Shown: positions 58,656 through 64,000 of the stretch, one piece after another
Layout: each line of letters begins with the position of its first letter
Numbering within the stretch: the stretch's first letter is position 1
DNA from: Pelobates cultripes
Taxonomy: Eukaryota > Chordata > Amphibia > Anura > Pelobatidae
Direction: 5' to 3'
DNA length: 64,000 nt
NCBI GenBank assembly: GCA_933207985.1
Contig: OW240916.1
Coordinates: 294,936,744 to 295,000,743 of the forward strand
Position numbers and translations under genes: made by a program
The notes under the pieces: model-generated
Databases searched by the model: none
Seen by the model: only the letters and a program-made list of their open reading frames with translations
Told to the model about the DNA's origin: nothing

Positions 58656-59814
58656 TTAGACTTTGTACTTGAGTTCGCTCCTGGGGCTTAACCGCTCTCC
58701 TAACTGTACTTCTCCCAGGTCTCCGCTCTGGCCCTCTTGGTCTAGGAGGTCTGGGAGCGGCAGATTATCAAAATCCTCAGTAGCAGGCATACAGATCGCG
58801 GTTACCTCTTCGGTACGCTCATGGTATGGCTTCAGCATATTCACATGGAGCATGCGTTTGCCTCCCTCGCCTGCGGCCGGGCCAATCACATAGGTGGTAT
58901 CACATATCTGTTCTACCACCTTTTATGGGCCCTGCCAGGAAGCCTGCAGCTTGTCCTTGTGGACGGGTCGTAAGATTAATACTTTTTGCCCAACCTGAAA
59001 GCTGGGGTCCCTGGCTTCCTTATCGTACCATCTGCGCTGTCGTTGTTGGGCTGCCTGGAGGTTGTCGCATACGGTCTGGATCAGAACCTTCAGGCGTTCC
59101 CTAAACTCCAGCACATAGGGTACGATGGGTGTACCATTAATGGTCCCTTCCACCTCCCAATGTTCCCGGATTAAATCAAGGGGGCCCCTCACTCTCCTCC
59201 CGAATAGCAGTTCAAAAGGAGAGAACCCGGTGGATTCTTGGGGTACTTCCCTATAGGCAAATAGTAAGTGGGGTAGAAACCTCTCCCAGTCTTTCTGAGT
59301 GTCCATGAACATGCGGATCATCTGTTTGAGTGTTCTGTTAAATCGTTCATAGAGCCCATTAGACTGGGGGTGATATGCGGAGTTCAAGATCTGTTGTACC
59401 CCACATATCTTCCAGAGCTGGTGTGCGACTTCGGCAGTAAATTGAGTGCCCCTATCCGAAATAATTTCCCGGGGAAATCCCACGCGGGAGAATATTCGCA
59501 TCAGGGCATCTGCTACTGTCTCCGTGAGCACATTCGTTAAGGCCACTGCCTTTGGGTATCTGGTGGCATAATCCACCATGGTCAAGACATATTTCTTGCC
59601 GGAGGGACTGGGTTTTGCTAGAGGTCCTATGATATCCACCGCCACCCTAATGAAGAGTTCCTCAATTATGGGTAGGGACCAGAGCCGGGCTTCATATCGT
59701 TCTCCCCTCTTCCCTACCCTCTGGCAGGTATCACAGGTCTGGCAATATCGTCTAACGTCCTGTGAGATACATGGCCAAAAAAAGTTCTGGGTCAGCCTGT
59801 GCTTAGTGCGGTAG
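58656..59814 (-). pseudogene. pol: Gypsy integrase located upstream of RT
   Basis: The same frame as the RT part runs from the window-side junction at 59814 with TKHRLTQNFFWPCISQDV and YCQTCDTCQRVGK (His and Cys-x2-Cys of the zinc-binding domain). The core then carries AVDIIGPL (Asp), IISDRGTQFT (Asp) and AYHPQSNGLYERFN (Glu), a complete D,D,E set. YREVPQESTGFSPFELLFG and RRVRGPLDLIREHWE follow, and then the C-terminal region KRMLHVNMLKPYHERT. There is a TAA at 58923-58925 inside that region and a stop at 58656-58658. The end, with LPLPDLLDQEG and LGERLSPRSELKYK, is the linker that leads into RT in Gmr1-type proteins. Confidence 0.9.
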
Positions 59815-60007
59815 TGTCAGGTATACCTAACATTCATGCTGCCGTCGGAACCCACTTCCGGGTTCACGGCGCTTAGCTCCGCCCTTTTTTCTGACGCGGT
59901 CTTTCCACGATACTTAGGAAGACCGCGCCAGATTCAAAGGGCTGGATTATTCACTCAGGTGCAGCAGTAAGATCAGCTGCCCCACTCGATGCTACCGGCT
60001 CCTCTCT

Positions 60008-60253
60008 CAGACCTCGGGTTGTAAACGGATTTCTACCTTCTCATCTCTCAGACCTCGGGTTGTAAACGGATTTCTACCTTCTCCTCCCCCAGACCTCGGC
60101 TTGTAAACGGATTTCTACCTTCTCATCTCTCAGACCTCGGCTTGTAAACGGATTTCTACCTTCTCCTCCCCCAGACCTCGGCTTGTAAACGGATTTCTAC
60201 CTTCTCCTCTCTCAGACCTCGGCTTGGACAAACGGACTTCCTTTCTCTCACTA
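60008..60253 (+). repeat. 41-bp tandem array in the LTR U3 region
   Basis: CAGACCTCGG starts at 60008, 60049, 60090, 60131, 60172 and 60213, exactly 41 bp apart. Units contain TTGTAAACGGATTTCTACC and alternate between CTCATCTCT and CTCCTCCCC endings. The last unit diverges after TTGGACAAACGG. Confidence 0.95.
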
Positions 60254-60444
60254 CTAAACTGCAGTTTGTTAAAAGAGACTCCTTCCTTTTCCTCCATTGG
60301 GTGAATTAACCCTTCCAGTGCCAGAGTGCTTCTAAGTTAAGTAAATCTCTTGTCAAGGAAAGCAAGTCATATCAATTATTATAGTATTTAATTTCTCTAA
60401 ACTCTCTGTTGACAAATAAGCATTGCATTTTTTCCTTGCATGTG

Positions 60445-60452
60445 TATTTAAA
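60445..60452 (+). promoter_or_regulatory. TATA-like box of the LTR promoter
   Basis: TATTTAAA lies 26 bp before AATAAA at 60478. Its position near the U3/R boundary and the following CAGTCTACC suit an LTR promoter. This is predicted from sequence alone. Confidence 0.45.
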
Positions 60453-60572
60453 GATACAGTCTACCTTGTTCACTTCAATAAAATAAAGGAGGTGAAACTT
60501 ATTGTTTCTGCAGTTGAGTTCCAATTAAAGAGACATTACACAAAAGCATCACAGAATAATCCAGCCAATTCA

Positions 60573-62189
60573 ATGGAACCAGCAGATATTAACTCTCAAG
60601 TTTCTGCCCTAACCAATAGAGTAGATACAATTGCTCAAGGGTTACAGGAATTGCAAATTACAAATGAGAGAATATTAACCTATGTTAGAGACATGCAAGG
60701 CCATCTTCCTCATGCCGCTCTTCAATCGGCTGGTGATCCTGCTGTCTGTAATCCAGAAAAATTTTATGGAGATAGAACAAAGTACAGAGAGTTTTTAAAT
60801 TCTTGCAAACTTCTGATAGCTTTGAAACCTCGATCTTACCTCACTGAAAGGTCAAAAGTTTGTTCAGTAATTTCCTTTCTAAGAGGTGAACCTATGGCTT
60901 GGGCCCATTCCTTTTTAGAGAATGATGATCCCATACTAGATTCACTGGATGAATTTTTTGAAGCTATGTCTTTATTATATGAAGATCCATATAAACAGGC
61001 TACTGCTGATTTAACCATCAGAACTCTCCACCAAAAGAACAGACCTGTTGAAGATTACATCGCCGAATTTAAAAGATGGGCTACCGAAACCCAATGGAAT
61101 GACATCACACTACGCAATCAATACCGTCTCGGATTATCAGAAGCTGTGAAAGATGAACTCTCTCGTATTGAACTTCCTCCCACCTTAAATGCCTTGATTC
61201 AACTTTCCATTAGTATTGACAGACGTCTAAGAGAAAGAAGGGCTGAAAAAGTTCTTACTACGTCTAACTGGAGAAAACATTTTACTACTCCAAAATTTCC
61301 TGAAAAATCTCTTCCTCACAATGAACCTATGGAAGTTGGTATAATAAGAAGCCCTCTTACTTCGGAAGAAAGGATAAGAAGGAGACAACCAAATTTGTGC
61401 ATGTATTGTGCTTCAAAAGAACATCTAATCCCAGAATGTCCCCTACTAATCCATTCGAAAGCTGGTAAGCTTCATTCATCTACTTCTATATTGAACGTTC
61501 TTCACAAAAAGAAAACATCTACTTATTTTTCTATATCTCTCATATTACAGTGGGATACAAAAAGAATCGTGACTGAAGCCATTATTGATTCTGGTGCTAA
61601 TGGAACCTTCCTTGATTTTTCTTTTGTTGCAAAGAATAAAATTCCGTGTGTTCGAAAAACCAATTTTATTCCAATCAGAGTTATTGATGGTTCATTCATA
61701 TCCTCAGGACCCATAAAAGATGAGACAATTCCTCTAAGAATGATTACCAATAACGTACATACAGAGTTCCTTACATTTGATGTTATTAAATCTCCACTTT
61801 ATCCCGTCATTCTAGGAATTAATTGGTTAAAAACTCATGATCCTTTAATTAAATGGTCACCCTTTTCCATTTCTTTTCCTTCTGACTTTTGCAAAAAAAC
61901 CTGCTTCCAACATATTTCTATTCTCCAAACTACTCAGGAATCAATTATACCTCCATTCTACTCTGACTTTTCAGATGTCTTTTGTAAAAAAGAAGCGGAA
62001 ACACTTCCACCTCATCGAGCATATGATTGCCCAATAGATCTAATACCTGGTGCTCCCATTCCTTATGGACACATTTATCCACTTTCTGAAAAGGAATTAC
62101 AGACCTTAAAAGAATATCTTAATGAAAATTTACGTAAAGGATTCATCAGACCCTCGACTTCACCGGCTGCCTCTAGTATATTTTTGTGA
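60573..62189 (+). pseudogene. gag-pol: Gag-protease and RT N-terminus of the Sushi-like element
   Basis: The frame is open from 60423, but the first 50 codons lie in the LTR and leader. The Met at 60573 (MEPADINSQVSALTNRVDTI) is the likely gag start. A coiled-coil-like N-terminus is followed by the capsid-type region (residues about 65-225, with FLRGEPMAWAHSFL and VEDYIAEFKRWATETQWND). A CCHC zinc knuckle follows at C276-x2-C279-x4-H284-x4-C289, and an aspartic protease motif DSGA at 339-342 within EAIIDSGANGTFLDFS. The RT entry segment (PLSEKELQTLKEYLNENL, then STSPAAS) ends at a TGA (62187-62189). The stop follows the apparent loss of one T in a T-run near 62180-62185. The true product would be one Gag-Pol polyprotein. 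Confidence 0.88.
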
Positions 62190-63615
62190 GGAATAAGGAC
62201 CAAACCATCCGACCCATTATAGATTACAGAGCCTTAAATAAAATAACCATAAAAAATCGTTATCCTCTTCCACTAATAAATGAATTAATTGAAAGGTTAA
62301 GAACCGCAACTATATTCACTAAACTCGACCTCCGAGGCGCATATAACTTCATCAGAATAAAACAGGATGATGAATGGAAGACCGCCTTCCGGACTAGATA
62401 TGGTCTCTACGAATATCTAGTGATGCCTTTTGGGCTTTGTAATGCCCCTGCAACATTTCAACATTTTATAAATGATATCTTTAGAGATCTTTTGGATGTT
62501 TGTGTTATTATCTACTTAGATGATATTCTAATATATTCTAACAATTTGGATGAGCATAGGAAGCATGTAAGATGGGTTCTATCTAGATTGAGAACTCACA
62601 AATTATACGCTAAACCAGAGAAATGTCTTTTTGAAGTTACTGAACTCTCCTTTCTTGGATACATTATTTCACCTCATTCTCTGAAAATGGATAACTCTAA
62701 AATCGAATGTATTATTAACTGGCCCGTTCCTACTACTACAAAAGAATTGCAACGATTTCTTGGATTTGCAAACTTCTATAGAAAATTCATTAGAAACTAC
62801 TCAGAGGTATCACATCCACTTAACCACCTTAACAGTACTAAACGTCCTTTCAAATGGAATAAAGATGCACAAGCTGCCTTCGATAGTTTAAAAAAAAGAT
62901 TTACAACTGCACCTATTCTACAGCTACCTAATCCAACATTCTTGTATGTCCTAGAAGTCGATGCATCAGATTCAGCTATCAGAGCAGTTCTTTCTCAGCA
63001 AAAGACTCCTCAAGATCCACTTCATCCAGTCGCATTCTTTTCAAGATCCTTGAGCTCTGCTGAAAAAAATTATCCTATTGGTGAAAAGGAATTATTAAGT
63101 GTTAAAGCTGCCTTTGAAAATTGGCGCCATCTATTAGAAGATACAAAACAACCTATCATAGTCTATACAGACCATAAAAATCTTGAATATCTTTATACTA
63201 ATAAAACCCTTACGGCTAGACAAGTTAGATGGAACCTATTTTTTAACCGGTTTAACTTCCAATTAATATACAGACCTCGAACTAGAAATAAAAAGGCTGA
63301 CGCTCTTTCTCGAATTCCTTCTAAAACTTCTATTGATGTTTATCCTCCTAACAAAATAATAGGGATCCTCTCTTCTCTTCAGGATGACTTAAGGAACTTG
63401 AATCAAAAGGATCTTGAACTTCCCAAAACACCTAATTTAACAAAAAAGGATGGTATATTTTACTTTAAAAATAGGATTTATATTCCTCCCATTCTTAGGA
63501 ACAAATTACTCAAAATGGTTCATGATTCACCCCTAGCTGGACATCCTGGAATAAAGAAAACTCTTGAACTAACTTCACGATATTATTGGTGGCCTCGCCA
63601 AGAACCATTGAATTA
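62186..63615 (+). pseudogene. pol: Pol RT and RNase H of the Sushi-like element
   Basis: The frame continues Pol after the first frameshift, so the ATG at 62186 is not a real start. RT shows RPIIDYRALNKITIKNRYPL, KLDLRGAYNFIRIKQDDEWK (first catalytic Asp), VMPFGLCNAPATFQ and VIIYLDDILIYS (YLDD, residues 110-113). RNase H shows LEVDASDSAIRAVLSQ (Asp259), GEKELLSVKAAF (Glu) and IVYTDHKNLEYL (Asp). A usually conserved Gly before AVLSQ is Arg here. The zinc-binding start of integrase (HDSPLAGHPGIKKT, RYYWWPRQ) follows. The frame then shifts near 63605-63615, so the predicted residues up to 63820 are out of register and not part of Pol. Confidence 0.9.
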
Positions 63616-64000
63616 TATGTCAAAACTTGTCCTATCTGTCAAAGGTCCAAATCTGAACATAATCAACCTTTTGGATTACTACTTAACTTACCTATTCCAG
63701 AAAAACCTTGGCAATCCATTTCTATGGATTTTCTTGTTGACCTTCCTCCATCCCGACAGTTCACCACTATTCTTGTTGTTGTGGACCGCTTCACTAAAAT
63801 GTCCCATTTCATCTCTTTAAAAAAATTACCCTCCTCCGTAGAATTGTCCAAAGTCTTTATTGATAATATTGTAAAGCTTCATGGTCTTCCAGAAGAAATT
63901 ATTTCTGATAGGGGGACACAATTTACCTCCAAATTCTGGAAAGAGATGTGTCTCTCTCTTCAAATTCAACGCAAACTCTCTTCTGCCTATCATCCCCAGA
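63616..64000 (+). pseudogene. pol: Pol integrase of the Sushi-like element, continues beyond window
   Basis: A third frame resumes Pol with YVKTCPICQRSK (Cys-x2-Cys of the zinc finger). The catalytic core begins SISMDFLVDLP (first Asp), then ILVVVDRFTKMSHF, and IISDRGTQFTSKFWKE (second Asp). It reaches SSAYHPQ at the window edge, just before the expected catalytic Glu. The shift from the preceding frame is consistent with loss of one base. No stop occurs in this frame up to 64000. Confidence 0.88.

Larger units (their letters stand above)
56695..59814 (-). mobile_element. Gmr1-like Ty3/Gypsy retrotransposon, 5'-interrupted
   Basis: Read on the minus strand, the order is integrase, then RT-RNase H, then polypurine tract, then 3' LTR. 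Its 5' part, with gag, protease and 5' LTR, is not visible because the plus-strand element at 59815 interrupts it in the integrase zinc-binding region. The remainder could lie beyond that insertion, outside this window. Nonsense codons and a deletion show that it is inactive. Confidence 0.85.
59815..60535 (+). repeat. 5' LTR of the Sushi-like element
   Basis: It starts TGTCAGGTATACC, and the proposed end is AGAGACA, so TGTC is mirrored by GACA. U3 holds a GC-rich hairpin (ACGCGGTCTTTCC with GGAAGACCGCGCC, 59893-59930) and a six-copy 41-bp array. A TATA-like TATTTAAA is at 60445-60452 and AATAAA at 60478-60483. The right boundary may be a few bases further (TTACA at 60540). No tRNA primer-binding site is obvious, which would suit the self-priming known for the Sushi/Tf1 group. 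Confidence 0.65.
59815..64000 (+). mobile_element. Sushi-like Ty3/Gypsy retrotransposon, runs off the window
   Basis: It has a 5' LTR, gag, protease, RT, RNase H and the start of integrase in the usual Gypsy order. It is inserted opposite in direction to the Gmr1-like element, in whose integrase it begins (GGTAG at 59810-59814 would be the left target duplicate). The 3' end and any chromodomain lie outside. The Gag resembles the Sushi/Mart group, inferred from MEPAD-type start and the overall segment order. Two frameshifts disrupt the polyprotein. Confidence 0.88.

Noticed and set aside
60008..60253. Evenly spaced direct repeats resembling a CRISPR array
   Set aside because: The whole 41-bp unit is repeated without unique spacers, it lies in a retrotransposon LTR, and the genome is eukaryotic.
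60423..60572. N-terminal extension of the gag frame from an upstream ATG
   Set aside because: These 50 codons overlap the LTR R/U5 region with TATA-like box and AATAAA. The MEPAD Met at 60573 fits Sushi-type Gag starts.
63620..63820. C-terminal tail of the 544-codon Pol frame
   Set aside because: After the shift near 63610 this reading is out of register. The adjacent frame carries the integrase CPIC and catalytic motifs.

Overview
This window reads as vertebrate, most likely anuran amphibian, non-coding DNA that is dense in transposable elements. I see no convincing host protein-coding exon, tRNA or rRNA. The amphibian guess rests on TTAA-flanked MITEs with AAGG-type ends that look like the Xenopus T2/Kolobok group, on CR1-like LINEs ending in TTTCTATG repeats, on several hAT families, and on Gmr1-type and Sushi-type Ty3/Gypsy retrotransposons. 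The species itself cannot be read from the sequence.

Layout. 1-8 kb: AT-rich DNA with a decayed BED-finger hAT transposon (2038-3270, minus) and a GC-rich retroelement-like block (about 4.4-5.3 kb). 8-16.7 kb: a cluster of hAT elements, four of them with 8-bp target duplications that can be read by eye (8237-8356, 8924-11009, 12040-12317, 15282-16702), together with palindromic MITEs, a perfect 79-bp inverted repeat and a 5'-truncated CR1 LINE. 17-32 kb: mostly anonymous AT-rich sequence with an L1-like ORF2 tail (minus, 21 kb), a longer CR1 copy with the RT FADD motif (22.2-23.3 kb), a T2-like MITE, a small hAT MITE with long terminal repeats, and a dead but full-length Tc1-like element (30.6-31.7 kb). 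33-46 kb: T2-like MITEs, two copies of one hAT family that carry TG-rich minisatellites (one hosts a nested CR1), and a 1.4-kb compound minisatellite at 36.9-38.3 kb. 46-56.6 kb: more CR1 tails, T2-like MITEs (one split by a solo LTR), nested hAT/T2 remnants and CA-rich arrays.

The right end, 56.7-64 kb, is the most informative part. A minus-strand Ty3/Gypsy element (56695-59814) has integrase upstream of reverse transcriptase-RNase H, the unusual domain order known from the Gmr1 group. It carries stop codons and an apparent in-frame deletion of the front half of RT. A second Gypsy element of Sushi-like type (59815 to beyond the window, plus strand) is inserted head-to-head into the first one's integrase zinc-finger region. 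The second has a 5' LTR with a 41-bp tandem array, a gag-protease-RT-RNase H-integrase order and two single-base frameshifts.

How the parts relate: nothing here looks like a host gene circuit. The window is a layered record of insertions (CR1 in hAT, LTR in MITE, MITE in hAT, Gypsy in Gypsy). A recurring theme is hAT elements that carry expanded internal minisatellites.
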